In this document: one piece after another, positions 1 through 7,960 of the stretch
How the letters are laid out: the number at the start of each line of letters is the position of its first letter
Position numbering within the stretch: the stretch's first letter is position 1
NCBI GenBank assembly: GCA_024102975.1
Contig: JAGFJD010000342.1
Location: forward strand, 1-39,865
DNA: 39,865 nt
Reading direction: 5' to 3'
Origin: Phaeodactylibacter sp.
Lineage (GTDB): Bacteria > Bacteroidota > Bacteroidia > Chitinophagales > Saprospiraceae
Notes under the pieces: model-generated
Told to the model about the DNA's origin: nothing
What the model saw: only the letters and a program-made list of their open reading frames with translations
The model's database searches: none
Position numbers and translations under genes: made by a program

Positions 1-426
1 TCCATTTCATGCCGACATGATTTTGTTATCCTGCAACTCAGCAAAGTTCAGAAAAATAAGGGTTACGGTGGTAAACAGACAGGCTTTCAGGATAAAAAAA
101 ACGCAAGGCGGCCGGGCGGGATTTGAAGGGGAAACGCCGACTTGATGTATCAGTTTACAGGCCATTTTAAAGCCCGCCCCGTACACAAAGTATCGGGGCA
201 GTGTCGGTGCAGTATGGCGGGAAAAGGGCCCGCGATATTCCCCCGCTATGTAGTGCGCGAAGCACGAGTGCTTTAATTTTGAAATACGCACAGCAGGATT
301 TCACGCAAAGGCGCAGAACGCCCAAGTCGTTGTGCCCCGATCCTTCCGAATCGAGTTCGGAACAGGTACTTCGCCCCGTCTCGTCAGCCGGGCAAGCTCA
401 AAAGTGGTACGTTCAAATCCACATCT
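1..426. other. Intergenic left edge, no supported gene
   Basis: No convincing gene was found. The open frames here are under 110 codons, overlap one another on both strands and have no recognisable protein features. The stretch near 296-330 resembles degenerate intergenic repeat text rather than coding sequence. I tested the stretch around 395-425 as a tRNA 3' half because it contains GTTCAAATCC, but no matching acceptor or anticodon arm exists. The 3' end of ubiD lies immediately to the right. Confidence 0.5.
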
Positions 427-2256
427 TCATATCAGCCCCTCCAACTCCCCTCCCCTGGCAAACATCCTGTCCACTTTTTCCTTCACCTTTTTGTCCGCGA
501 TCAGAGGCGGCGCGTGGTGCGGCTTGATGCGGGCGTCGATGATGACGGGCCCATGGCAGCCCCAGTGCTTGTGTTCGGTGAAGGCCCTGACTCCGTGGAT
601 GTCATGAGACGGGTTGGCCCGGGTGAACGTCGCCCAGAGGAAGTTGTTCAGGGTAGCGCCGAGGAAGGCGCTGTCGTCGCACAGGACGACCAGGGGGACG
701 CCGTCCAGGGGAAAGCGCTCCAGGTCTTTGGCCAGCAGCTCGCCATCTTTATAGGAACGCTCATCGGAAAAGGCCGGCCCTTCGATCGCCAGGATGCCGG
801 GCTGGGCAAAGCGGGGGTTATGATAGCCCTCCGGCAGGCTGAAGCCGGCAGGCAGTTCTGCCGCCAGTGCCCGCTTTTTGTCTCCGCAGCAGGCGACCAC
901 CACTTTCGAGCCGGCGTTCCAGCCGGTGCCGGAATAATCGAGGGTGTCGATGGTGGTTTTGGTCTGGAAATGGAGATCGCGCGTCCAGTCCACCCGTTCC
1001 AGCACGTGGCGGAAGAAAGCGGCGATGTCGTGGGTATTCAGCCCCGGGCTGTCGCCCTGGGCGGCAATGAAGAGGAACTTGGCCAGGGAGGTCTGCCCCG
1101 AGCCCAGGATGCGGTTGGCCTGGGTGAGGATTTCCTCGGGCCTGCGTTCCCGGAAGGGCATATAGCGCTCGCTGCCGATGGCCAGCAGCAGGGGATGGAC
1201 GCCGGCGGCATCGACCGCGTTGATCTCCACAATGCCCGGGAACTCCTGGGGCGTCAGCAACTTGACCAGCTCGTGGATGAGGTAGCCGAAGCTGGAGTCC
1301 TCCTGCGGCGGGCGGCCCACCACGGTGAAGTGCCAGACGGCATTTTTGCGATGGTACACCTCTTCAACTTCCATCACCGGGAAGTCGTGCTGCAGGCTGT
1401 AGTACCCGAGGTGGTCGCCAAAGGGCCCTTCCGGTTTTTTTTCTCCCTTGCGGATGATGCCGGTGATCACAAAGTCGGCGTCGGCGGACAGGATATGGCC
1501 CCGGCGCCAGAGGTAGCGAAACCGGCGGCCGCCCAGCATGCCGGCAAAGGTCAGCTCGGAAAGCCCCTCCGGCATGGGCATGATGGCGGCAAAAGCATGA
1601 GAAGGCGGCCCGCCCACGAAGATGGAAGCCCGGAAGGGTTCGTCGCTGGCATTGTACTGGGTGTGATGCACCCCGATGCCCCGGTGAATCTGATAATGCA
1701 TGCCCACTTCCTTATCCGGGACATAGTCGTTGCCGGACAGCTGTATGCGGTACATGCCCAGGTTGGACTGCATGATGTTGCGGCTGCCCGGCGGCAGGGT
1801 CAGCACCTGCGGCAGGGTGACGAAGGCGCCCCCGTCCATCGGCCAGGACTTGACCTGCGGCAGTTGGCTCACCGTCGTCCGACCGTACAGGATGGGCGCT
1901 CCCAGGCGGCTGCGCATAGGCAGGGCCGAAAGGGCGGTGAAGGGCGCCGAAAGATACCGAAACGGGTTCTTAAAAAAATTAGCCGGGTCGGCCTTCAGCT
2001 CGATCACCTTCTGCACTTTCTCCAGGGTGTGGCGGAAGAGGAACTCCGTCCGCTCAAACGTGCCGTAAATATTGGACACGGCGGGGAAAGGGCTGCCCTT
2101 GACCCGCTCGAAAAAGAGGGCCGGCCCCTGCGCCTCGTAGACGCGCCGGTGAATCTCGGCTATCTCCAGGCCGGGGTCGAGCTCGGTTCTGATCCGTACC
2201 AGCTTGCCGTTCATCTCCAGGTCGCGAACGGCTGCCATCATGCTGTGGTGGGACAT
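427..2256 (-). CDS. ubiD: UbiD-family decarboxylase (menaquinone-type, Bacteroidota form)
   Basis: A 609-residue member of the UbiD family of prenylated-FMN-dependent (de)carboxylases. In this phylum the long form is usually assigned to decarboxylation in quinone biosynthesis; the substrate cannot be read from sequence. Visible family signatures are NLGMYRIQLSG (cofactor-site region), HYQIHRGIGVHH, EGPFGDHLGYYS, a VVGRPPQED stretch and IGSERYMPFRER. The frame stays open upstream to 3198, but I place the start at 2256 (MSHHSMMAAVRDLEMNG). The upstream part would translate a TG/CA microsatellite and the antisense of the neighbouring dehydratase, and 609 aa fits the Bacteroidota family length. 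It lies about 200 bp downstream of the dehydratase gene on the same strand. The start codon is only a few bases from a dinucleotide repeat, so expression may depend on repeat length (inference). Confidence 0.9.
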   Translation of the reverse strand: MSHHSMMAAVRDLEMNGKLVRIRTELDPGLEIAEIHRRVYEAQGPALFFERVKGSPFPAVSNIYGTFERTEFLFRHTLEKVQKVIELKADPANFFKNPFRYLSAPFTALSALPMRSRLGAPILYGRTTVSQLPQVKSWPMDGGAFVTLPQVLTLPPGSRNIMQSNLGMYRIQLSGNDYVPDKEVGMHYQIHRGIGVHHTQYNASDEPFRASIFVGGPPSHAFAAIMPMPEGLSELTFAGMLGGRRFRYLWRRGHILSADADFVITGIIRKGEKKPEGPFGDHLGYYSLQHDFPVMEVEEVYHRKNAVWHFTVVGRPPQEDSSFGYLIHELVKLLTPQEFPGIVEINAVDAAGVHPLLLAIGSERYMPFRERRPEEILTQANRILGSGQTSLAKFLFIAAQGDSPGLNTHDIAAFFRHVLERVDWTRDLHFQTKTTIDTLDYSGTGWNAGSKVVVACCGDKKRALAAELPAGFSLPEGYHNPRFAQPGILAIEGPAFSDERSYKDGELLAKDLERFPLDGVPLVVLCDDSAFLGATLNNFLWATFTRANPSHDIHGVRAFTEHKHWGCHGPVIIDARIKPHHAPPLIADKKVKEKVDRMFARGGELEGLI

Positions 2257-2260
2257 GGTT

Positions 2261-2332
2261 GTGTATGTGTGTGTGTGTGTGTGTGTGTATGTGTGTATGT
2301 GTTTATGTGTGTATGTGTATGCGTGTATGCGC
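2261..2332. repeat. TG-rich microsatellite at the ubiD start
   Basis: A 72-bp run of GT/TG units interrupted by TATG steps. The longest uninterrupted run is 23 bp of alternating T and G at 2266-2288. On the coding strand of ubiD it is a CA repeat ending 4 bp before the start codon. It occupies the presumed 5' UTR or promoter region between the dehydratase stop (2457) and ubiD. Confidence 0.9.
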
Positions 2333-2456
2333 AAGGGGGCAGAATGCCAGGCTACGGGCTGGACGCCGGGGCTTTCTCCGGCATTGCGAATACACGAATA
2401 TACATCAACTCCCAACAAAGATACTTCGCCAAAGTTGGCAAGAAAAATGTCAGGAA

Positions 2457-3518
2457 TTATCGCAAAAAGAAACCGTGCCGGAACGGGTCTTCCGGGTCGA
2501 TAAGGAATTCGTGCTGCCCGGTGATGAAAGCCGTGCCCGCAATACAGGGGATAACTGCCCGGTAAGGCCCATACTGCTCCTCCCGGACAATGCTGCCGGT
2601 GAACACGCTGCCGGTGATGCTTTCCACCGTCATCGCCTCCCCGACGGCAATCTCTCCCCGGGCGAAGTGGATGGGCAGCCGGCCGGAAAGGCCCGAGCCG
2701 GTGGGGCAGCGGTCGACTTCCCCATCGGCGAAGACGCAGACGTTGCGGCTGCCGATGCCTTCGGTTGCCGGCGCACCGATGAAGATGGTTCCGTACAGGA
2801 AGCTCAGGTCCGGCTCGAACGGGTGCTCGATGGGCCGGGGCGAGGCCATCACCGCCCGCTTGAAGGCCATGCCGGCCGCAATGATGCGGCTGTAATGGGC
2901 GGGCGTGAGTTCCAGCCCGATCTGGCCCGCATCTACATAGGCATAAAAGGCGCCGCCGTAGGCCAGGTCGTAACGTATGGGGCCCAGCCCGGGCACGGCC
3001 ACTTCCAGATCCAGCCCCACTACAAAAGAAGGGACGCCGTAAAAGTAAGCGCCCTGCACTTTCCCGTTTTCCACCTGCACAAAGGCCTGCAGCCGCCCAC
3101 AGGGCGCATCGATGACTACCGGCGTTTCCGGTTCCTTTTTTTCCACCCACCCCATCTGCGCCGCCAGGATGGCGACGGCGATGGTGGCGTGGCCGCACAT
3201 GGTGCTGTAGCCCTCGTTGTGCAGGAAGAGGATGCCGAAATCGGCGCCTCCGTCGTTGGGCGGCAGCAGCAGGCAGCCGTACATGTCGGCATGGCCGCGG
3301 GGCTCGTGCATCAGAGCGCGGCGCAGGTGGTCATAATTGTCGCGCACGTAACGGCGGTATTCCAGCACGTTGTTGCCCTGCAGGGGCGGGAAGCCGTCCA
3401 GGATCACCCGGAGCGGCTCACCCCCGGTATGCAGGTCGATGGTGCGGATGCGCAGCCAGGGGGCAGGGGGAGCAAAGCGTTGCTGGTTTTGGATGCGTTG
3501 GTAGGCGGTGGGCATCAT
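2457..3518 (-). CDS. Trans-3-hydroxy-L-proline dehydratase (proline racemase family)
   Basis: A 353-residue proline-racemase-superfamily protein resembling human L3HYPDH along its whole length: TGGEPLRVI, HEPRGHADMYG, FLHNEGYSTMCGHATIA, CGRLQAFV, CPTGSG, TGSVFTG and a terminal DPEDPFRHGFFL. The superfamily uses two catalytic residues. Here the first is Cys108 (MCGH) and the second position is Thr273 (DRCPTGSG) instead of Cys. A Cys/Thr pair is the known hallmark of the dehydratase, which turns trans-3-hydroxy-L-proline into pyrroline-2-carboxylate, whereas racemases and 4-hydroxyproline epimerases have Cys/Cys. Its ATG directly follows the TAA of the upstream Uma2 gene (TAAATG), so translation is probably coupled. 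It probably acts in the cytoplasm on collagen-type imino acids. An alternative ATG is the next codon. Confidence 0.9.
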   Translation of the reverse strand: MMPTAYQRIQNQQRFAPPAPWLRIRTIDLHTGGEPLRVILDGFPPLQGNNVLEYRRYVRDNYDHLRRALMHEPRGHADMYGCLLLPPNDGGADFGILFLHNEGYSTMCGHATIAVAILAAQMGWVEKKEPETPVVIDAPCGRLQAFVQVENGKVQGAYFYGVPSFVVGLDLEVAVPGLGPIRYDLAYGGAFYAYVDAGQIGLELTPAHYSRIIAAGMAFKRAVMASPRPIEHPFEPDLSFLYGTIFIGAPATEGIGSRNVCVFADGEVDRCPTGSGLSGRLPIHFARGEIAVGEAMTVESITGSVFTGSIVREEQYGPYRAVIPCIAGTAFITGQHEFLIDPEDPFRHGFFLR

Positions 3519-4157
3519 TTACAAAGCGAACGTACCTTTATAAACCTCCTGTACGCTCAGCTGCCTGCCCTGGACGGAAAAACCATCCTCCGGCTTCTCA
3601 TAGGCGATTTCCAGCCATTTGTCCTGGCCCTCCAGCCGCTCCATGACCGCAATGCGGGGCCGTTCGCTGTCGACGTACAGGATTTGCTGTAAAGAAGGAA
3701 TCTGCTTGTAGCAGGGCAGCTTTTCGCCCCAGTCGCGCACGCGGGTGGTGCCGGACAGGACTTCGAACAGGACAAGGGGCGTCAGCTCGGCGGTCATGCC
3801 AGGGCGGTATTCGTACTTTTTGCCAGGCAATAGGACGGCCGAACCATCCGGATTGAAAACAGCGTTATTGCAGAAGGGAATACAAATGGGCCTGTTGCTG
3901 TTATGTACCCTTACTTTGTTGGCATCCTGGAAAATAGTTTGTAACAAAAAATTTATCCGTGAAGTAATAGCGGAGTGTTCATCCGATTCATAACTCATAC
4001 ACGCGATAATTTCTTGGTTGTAAAAATCCACCCGGTAATCTGCCTCTTCGAGCAGGATCCAATACTCCTCTTCCGTACCCGGGAAACGGACGGGTTGCCC
4101 GCCGCCGAGGTTGGCCAGTTCCTGGTTGGTGCGAGGAAATTTGACAGTTGTTGACAT
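3519..4157 (-). CDS. Uma2/DUF820-family restriction-endonuclease-like protein
   Basis: A 212-residue protein of the Uma2 (DUF820, PF05685) family, whose members have a PD-(D/E)XK nuclease fold but mostly unknown biology. Matching features are the N-terminal region EEYWILLEEADYRVDFYNQEI, the NPD step (candidate active-site Asp), LVLFEVLSGTTRVRDWGEKL with the family EVLS motif, and the C-terminal YKQIPSLQQILYVDSE. The open frame begins with a TTG at 4193, but the ATG at 4157 (MSTTVKFPRTNQ) gives a normal family N-terminus, so I use it. The stop codon is contiguous with the start of the dehydratase, suggesting one transcript. There is no obvious metabolic link; Uma2 genes are scattered in many copies through multicellular-type bacteria. 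Confidence 0.82.
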   Translation of the reverse strand: MSTTVKFPRTNQELANLGGGQPVRFPGTEEEYWILLEEADYRVDFYNQEIIACMSYESDEHSAITSRINFLLQTIFQDANKVRVHNSNRPICIPFCNNAVFNPDGSAVLLPGKKYEYRPGMTAELTPLVLFEVLSGTTRVRDWGEKLPCYKQIPSLQQILYVDSERPRIAVMERLEGQDKWLEIAYEKPEDGFSVQGRQLSVQEVYKGTFAL

Positions 4158-4221
4158 GAGCCGCGTTTTTATGATTGCCTGTTCAATATACAAATTATTT
4201 TGGTCCGAGGTTGAGGGCCAA

Positions 4222-5349
4222 TTATTGCTTTACGATCCTGAATCCCATTCTGCCCTCGTTCGTTTCTGCTGTCAGGAAGTAAATTCCCGGTTCCCAGCCG
4301 CTGATGTCCAGCGTTTTGTCTCCGGCAAGCCGTTCCCGGAACACTAACTGGCCAAAGGCATTAAAGGCAGCCAGGCGGACAGGCATGCCCTGAGTTTCAA
4401 CCTGCAGCAGCCCGTGTGCAGGGTTGGGGAAAAGCCTCACGGAAGGCCCGGCAGCGGCCGCTTCGCCCGAAGCGGTGGCTTCTTCCAGCACAAACCGGTT
4501 GAAAAAGCGCCAGATTTCGACGCTGGCGTCGATGTCCTGGTTGGTGACGCCGATGCTGAACGCGGCGCCGGGCCAGGTGTGGCCGCCGCCGTTGATCCGG
4601 AAGAGGGACACCTGGCGATCCCCCTCGCAGTTGTTGTAGTCGACCCGGGTGGCGGTGGAGCCGTCGAGCGGGGCGGTATTGGGCAAATCCTGCGCCACCG
4701 GGACGGGATCGCAGCTGTTGTTCGTTGCCCAGAAGTGTACGACGGTGTCGATGTTGACGCACAGGTTGGCCTGCCCTTCATAGGGCACCACGGCGTCGGC
4801 CGTCCCGTGGATTTCCAGGACGGGCACGGCGCGGCCGGGAGAGCAACTGCTGATATAGCCTGGGACCATGCTGCCCGTCACCGAAGCGATGGCGGCGATC
4901 CGGCTGTTGAGCTCGCAGGCCAGCCGGTAGCTCATGAAGCCGCCGTTGGACATGCCGCAGGCGTAAACCCGGCGGGGGTCGATGTTGTAATTTTCGGACA
5001 GTTCATCGATCAGGGCGGCGGTGAGGCCGACATCGTCGGCGGTGCTGCCGAAATCCCAGCCTACGTTCCAGGCGCTGGCCACGCCGTCGGGGTAGCAGAC
5101 GAAAAAGCCGGCGGTGTCCGCCACCTCGTTCATCCCGGAGTAAAACTCCTGCTGGAAAGCGTTCGACCCGTAGCCGTGGAAGTTGAACACCAGAGGAAGG
5201 GCCTCGCCGGATGCATTAGCGGGGGGAACGTACAGCCGGTAGCTCCGGCTCAGGCCGTCGTGGTTGATGGTTCCGGTGACGACGACGCCCTGGGCGGCGG
5301 CCAGGAACGGCAGGCAGAGGGCGGCAAAAACGGTGGAGAAGTATTTCAT
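4222..5349 (-). CDS. Secreted PHB-depolymerase/feruloyl-esterase-type hydrolase with T9SS domain
   Basis: A 375-residue exported alpha/beta hydrolase. Residues 1-19 form a signal peptide (MKYFSTVFAALCLPFLAAA, then Q). Residues about 22-290 match the LpqC/poly(3-hydroxybutyrate) depolymerase esterase family: FNFHGYGSN oxyanion region, nucleophile Ser134 in GMSNGG, probable Asp185 in HGTADAVVPYEG and His257 in GGGHTWPG. The last 75 residues are a type A T9SS sorting domain (VRLFPNPAHG to the end, with the typical FNAFGQLV and GIYFLTA steps), so it is expected to cross the outer membrane by the type IX route. Relatives act on PHB, feruloylated xylan or other esters; the substrate cannot be told here. 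It sits 64 bp upstream of the Uma2 gene on the same strand. Confidence 0.9.
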   Translation of the reverse strand: MKYFSTVFAALCLPFLAAAQGVVVTGTINHDGLSRSYRLYVPPANASGEALPLVFNFHGYGSNAFQQEFYSGMNEVADTAGFFVCYPDGVASAWNVGWDFGSTADDVGLTAALIDELSENYNIDPRRVYACGMSNGGFMSYRLACELNSRIAAIASVTGSMVPGYISSCSPGRAVPVLEIHGTADAVVPYEGQANLCVNIDTVVHFWATNNSCDPVPVAQDLPNTAPLDGSTATRVDYNNCEGDRQVSLFRINGGGHTWPGAAFSIGVTNQDIDASVEIWRFFNRFVLEEATASGEAAAAGPSVRLFPNPAHGLLQVETQGMPVRLAAFNAFGQLVFRERLAGDKTLDISGWEPGIYFLTAETNEGRMGFRIVKQ

Positions 5350-5398
5350 TGGTCGTATGTTGATTTATGCAATTGAGAAGTCAGCGGGATGGGCGCGG

Positions 5399-6355
5399 CT
5401 ACATCCCGGCCAGCAAATCCGGGAAGCCGGGCTGGCCAAAGCCGGCGCGGGCAGCCAGGAACTGCATCTCTCCCACCCGGCGCAGGGGCATGGTAAACTG
5501 TTCTACCAGCCGCTGATAGCGCACCGGCGCGGAGACGGCCATCAGGGGGACAACGAGGGCGTCCTTTCCGGAAAGGAGCAGCAGGGCGTAGCCCAGGGCT
5601 TCGGCTTCCGGTTCCGCCAGGCGGCCCAGCGGCGGGAAAACGACGTCGGGCATATCCAGCCAAACGAAGAAGGGGCGAAACTCGGCCCCCGGCGCCTCCT
5701 CTTCCGGCTCCTCCATGCGGATGAACCCGCCCGCCCCGTGAAACCGCCTGCGGGCCTCCTCGATGTCGGCCAGCAACTGGAGCACGTAGCGCTTGTTGGG
5801 GCTGTCTCCCTGTTCCAGCGCCAGGCGGCACTCGTCGCTTTCGGTGATGGCCGTCAGCCAGGCGTCCTCGAGGTAGTCCTCTTCCGTCCACTCCTCCGGA
5901 GGCTTGTTGCGGATGGCCTCCACCTCGCCCAGCCATTTCTCCAGGCAGGTACAGTACTGCCAGCCAAAAGGACAAGCCTCGGGCTCTCCTTCGCAGAAAT
6001 GGATGGTAGCCAAGCCCCCGTCGCCAATAAAACATGGCTCGTCCAGGGCTTTCACGTAGAATCGGTACCGCAACGCCGGCGGCAGCCCCTCCGGAAGGTC
6101 CAGGTCGACAGCATAGGAGGCATAGGTTTCTCTGAGGGCCTCCACCACTGCCAGCTGCTGGGCTTCCGCCAGGCGCTCTGGCGGAGGGAAGCCTTCAGCT
6201 TTCAGGCCGCAGTGCTGCCCCAGCGCCGGGCCGGTCTCTTCGCGCAGGTAGCGTTCGGCATCGGCGAAGAGGGAAGCCGGGGGCGGGGGCGGGATGTCTT
6301 CCTGCCGTCTGGCGGCGGCAATGTCCTCAAGGAGCTGGCGGAGATAACGTTGCAT
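5399..6355 (-). CDS. Conserved protein of unknown function, acidic, cytoplasmic
   Basis: A 318-residue protein that I do not recognise. It has no signal peptide or membrane segment. It is rich in Glu, Ala and Pro, with a proline run (PPPPPA) near residue 23 and a cysteine cluster, ACPFGWQYCTCLEKW, around residue 150 that could bind metal but is not a known motif. A central Trp/Glu-rich segment (PPEEWTEEDYLEDAW) and a C-terminal hydrophobic stretch (LGYALLLLSGKDALVVPLMAV) suggest a folded globular domain. It ends 49 bp before the esterase start on the same strand and may be co-transcribed with it. Coding status is supported by length, consistent composition and lack of a better frame. Confidence 0.7.
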   Translation of the reverse strand: MQRYLRQLLEDIAAARRQEDIPPPPPASLFADAERYLREETGPALGQHCGLKAEGFPPPERLAEAQQLAVVEALRETYASYAVDLDLPEGLPPALRYRFYVKALDEPCFIGDGGLATIHFCEGEPEACPFGWQYCTCLEKWLGEVEAIRNKPPEEWTEEDYLEDAWLTAITESDECRLALEQGDSPNKRYVLQLLADIEEARRRFHGAGGFIRMEEPEEEAPGAEFRPFFVWLDMPDVVFPPLGRLAEPEAEALGYALLLLSGKDALVVPLMAVSAPVRYQRLVEQFTMPLRRVGEMQFLAARAGFGQPGFPDLLAGM

Positions 6356-6453
6356 GGATCAGGTGGATTGGTTAGGGTATTTTTGCAATAATAGCTATTT
6401 TTCGGGAACTTGCCCCAGCGCCATCCGGGTATCTATCGGCCTAAAGCTGGACA

Positions 6454-6485
6454 AGTTGCTGTTGTCGGTTGTTAATTGTCCGTTA
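6454..6485. repeat. TTG-rich intergenic micro-repeat, copy 1
   Basis: A short run of GTTG-type units (GTTGTCGGTTGTTAATTGTC is the core) in the gap upstream of the unknown protein. Similar runs occur at 9236-9262, 14541-14620 and 36652-36690, always between genes. The rest of the 6356-6593 gap shows no gene. Confidence 0.5.
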
Positions 6486-6593
6486 GGGAACCCAATTGTT
6501 CCGGCGGTCCGACATAGTCGGCTTCGGCCAACGAAGGCGGAAATCGGCACCGAACGCCCATTTAGCCCTGCATTCCGAATTCACAGCATCCTG

Positions 6594-7586
6594 TCAATCC
6601 TCTCCGGAATAGCAATAGTCGTAGTACGAGCAGCGCTTGCACACCGGCTTGTCCAGCACCGGTGGGCACTGCTCCTGATCGAGGATGCGGCGGATATCCG
6701 CCAGCCAGCTTTCGATCTCCTTTACGTCCGCTTCCGGGTCGAACGCTACTTGCGTGCGCTCCCGCAGCCGGGGGTATTCGATCAACCCCCGCGCCCCCTC
6801 GACGCCGTGGCGGTAAAGGACGTACAGGTAGTATTTGACCTGCGCAACATGGGCACCTTCCATCTTGTCGCTCTTCTTGGTTTCGTGTACGTTTTTCGTC
6901 TTCGGATCAAATAGGTCTTCTTCAATAATTACCGGATCGATCACATTGAGGTTAACCCGCTCCAGGTGCGCCTGGACAAAGGCCGGGTAGGAGCTGCCAA
7001 ACCATTCTAATACTTCGCTTCTTCGTATAGGAGTTTCCAAAGCATGGGAGAAAATGTCGTAGGAACTGTGGCCGTATTCCCGGAAATCGCTGCACAACCC
7101 ATGTAGTTGTGAATTGGCATGAATGTAAAGCACCAGGTTTATGAGGTAAGATTCACTGTCTACCTCCAGGCGCTTGAAGTTCTTTTGAAAAAGGGAACTA
7201 GTGCGGCCTTCCTGTTTCCTTATGGCCTGGGAATAGCCAAGAAAGAACCGCCTGAATAGTTCGCTTACCCAAAGGGCGGCTTCTTTTTCGCGGCCCTGGC
7301 CAGGGATGCCATCCCTCCGCTGGGTGTCCCGAGGGCCAGGGATGGCATCCCTTTTATGCCCAATGACAACATCCTCCTCCTTCACCCGCGCCAGTATATG
7401 AAAATGGTTGGGCAGCAGGCTGTAGCAATAGGTATCCAATACGGGCGACAGGTACGCGAAGTACTTCCGCAGGAAATAGGCGTAATTGCGCTCCTGATAG
7501 AATAGGTTGTCTCCGTTGTTGCCCCGGTTGAAAATGTGGAAGAAGCGGCCGGGGAGGAGTGGGGGGTAGTATTTTTTGTGGGTCAT
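6594..7586 (-). CDS. Chimeric RAYT transposase - Cas4 C-terminal half
   Basis: An open 330-residue ORF made of two unrelated parts. Residues 1 to about 220 are a REP-associated tyrosine transposase (Y1_Tnp, HUH superfamily): PGRFFHIFNRGNNG start, HUH motif H61-F-H63 in LLPNHFHILARV, candidate catalytic Tyr154 in LVLYIHAN, and the typical tail YGHSSYDIF...VLEWFG. From about residue 222 it reads as Cas4: D224LFD227PKTK, E235-T-K237 of the RecB-type nuclease core, Q249xxxY253, GLIEYPRLRERT, and the C-terminal cysteines C316-x2-C319-x5-C325 of the Fe-S cluster. The Cas4 N-terminus, with its first cluster cysteine and motif-I His, is missing, so a full Cas4 nuclease is unlikely. The order cas5, cas3-like tail, cas4 matches type I-B cassettes. 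The ORF starts 18 bp after the cas3-like stop. Whether the chimera is expressed is unknown; the absence of a stop is what is seen. Confidence 0.8.
   Translation of the reverse strand: MTHKKYYPPLLPGRFFHIFNRGNNGDNLFYQERNYAYFLRKYFAYLSPVLDTYCYSLLPNHFHILARVKEEDVVIGHKRDAIPGPRDTQRRDGIPGQGREKEAALWVSELFRRFFLGYSQAIRKQEGRTSSLFQKNFKRLEVDSESYLINLVLYIHANSQLHGLCSDFREYGHSSYDIFSHALETPIRRSEVLEWFGSSYPAFVQAHLERVNLNVIDPVIIEEDLFDPKTKNVHETKKSDKMEGAHVAQVKYYLYVLYRHGVEGARGLIEYPRLRERTQVAFDPEADVKEIESWLADIRRILDQEQCPPVLDKPVCKRCSYYDYCYSGED
7298..7352. repeat. Paired REP-like palindromes inside the transposase frame
   Basis: Two 19-bp units, 7298-7316 and 7334-7352, differ at one central base. Each is itself a palindrome of the form AGGGATG-N-CATCCCT preceded by GGCC, and 17 bp separate them. 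They lie in frame between the HUH motif and the following helices and encode the low-complexity linker DAIPGP...DGIPGQG. Palindrome pairs of this kind are the classical substrates of RAYT proteins. Confidence 0.75.
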
Positions 7587-7604
7587 GGTGGCGGTGTTAC
7601 AGCG

Positions 7605-7960
7605 TTAAGGCATATTGCCGTGATCAGGATCCGGAGGCACTAAACCGTAAGTTTCATTGTATAGAATATCCAGAAGATACAAGTCCCGTCTGCTCAGTTC
7701 TTCACTTCGATAATTTTTTACCGTATAATCATGGCTTTTTGATTTGACCATGTAAATTGGTAACTGGATAATGTATTTTCTTATTTCGTCGTATTGGTGA
7801 GTCCTGAGCATTTCATCAAAATTCAAGTCCAAATTGTGGCAGTGCAATAAGCAATCAACACGCAGGACTCCAATTTCTCTTGAAGCAATTTTTTCCATTC
7901 TTGCCTGGTCTCCAGTCAGTGTATAATATATTCTTGACTGTGTATTTCCACAAATCTCCG
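7605..7960 (-). pseudogene. cas3: Probable 3' end of cas3 (remnant)
   Basis: An AT-rich frame of about 118 codons with no start of its own; upstream it runs into broken cas5 sequence. The tail reads RKYIIQLPIYMVKSKS...LYLLDILYNETYGLVPPD. That resembles the C-terminal ends of Cas3 helicases, which often finish with an IxVPIY step and Y(D/N)xxxGL. The position between cas5 and cas4 on the same strand is where cas3 stands in type I-B operons. No helicase or HD-nuclease motif is present, so more than 80 percent of such a gene would be missing. The identification rests mainly on gene order and a weak tail resemblance; it could also be the remainder of another operon gene. Confidence 0.42.

Noticed and set aside
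395..430. Possible tRNA 3' half (GTTCAAATCC)
   Set aside because: No complementary acceptor strand, D-arm or anticodon arm at the right distance.
514..2565. A 683-codon plus-strand frame opposite ubiD
   Set aside because: Antisense of conserved UbiD motifs, and it translates the TG microsatellite into a Cys/Val run.
2257..3198. Upstream extension of the ubiD frame to 923 residues
   Set aside because: The extension is antisense/out-of-frame text of the dehydratase plus the CA repeat. The family length and motif positions fit the start at 2256.
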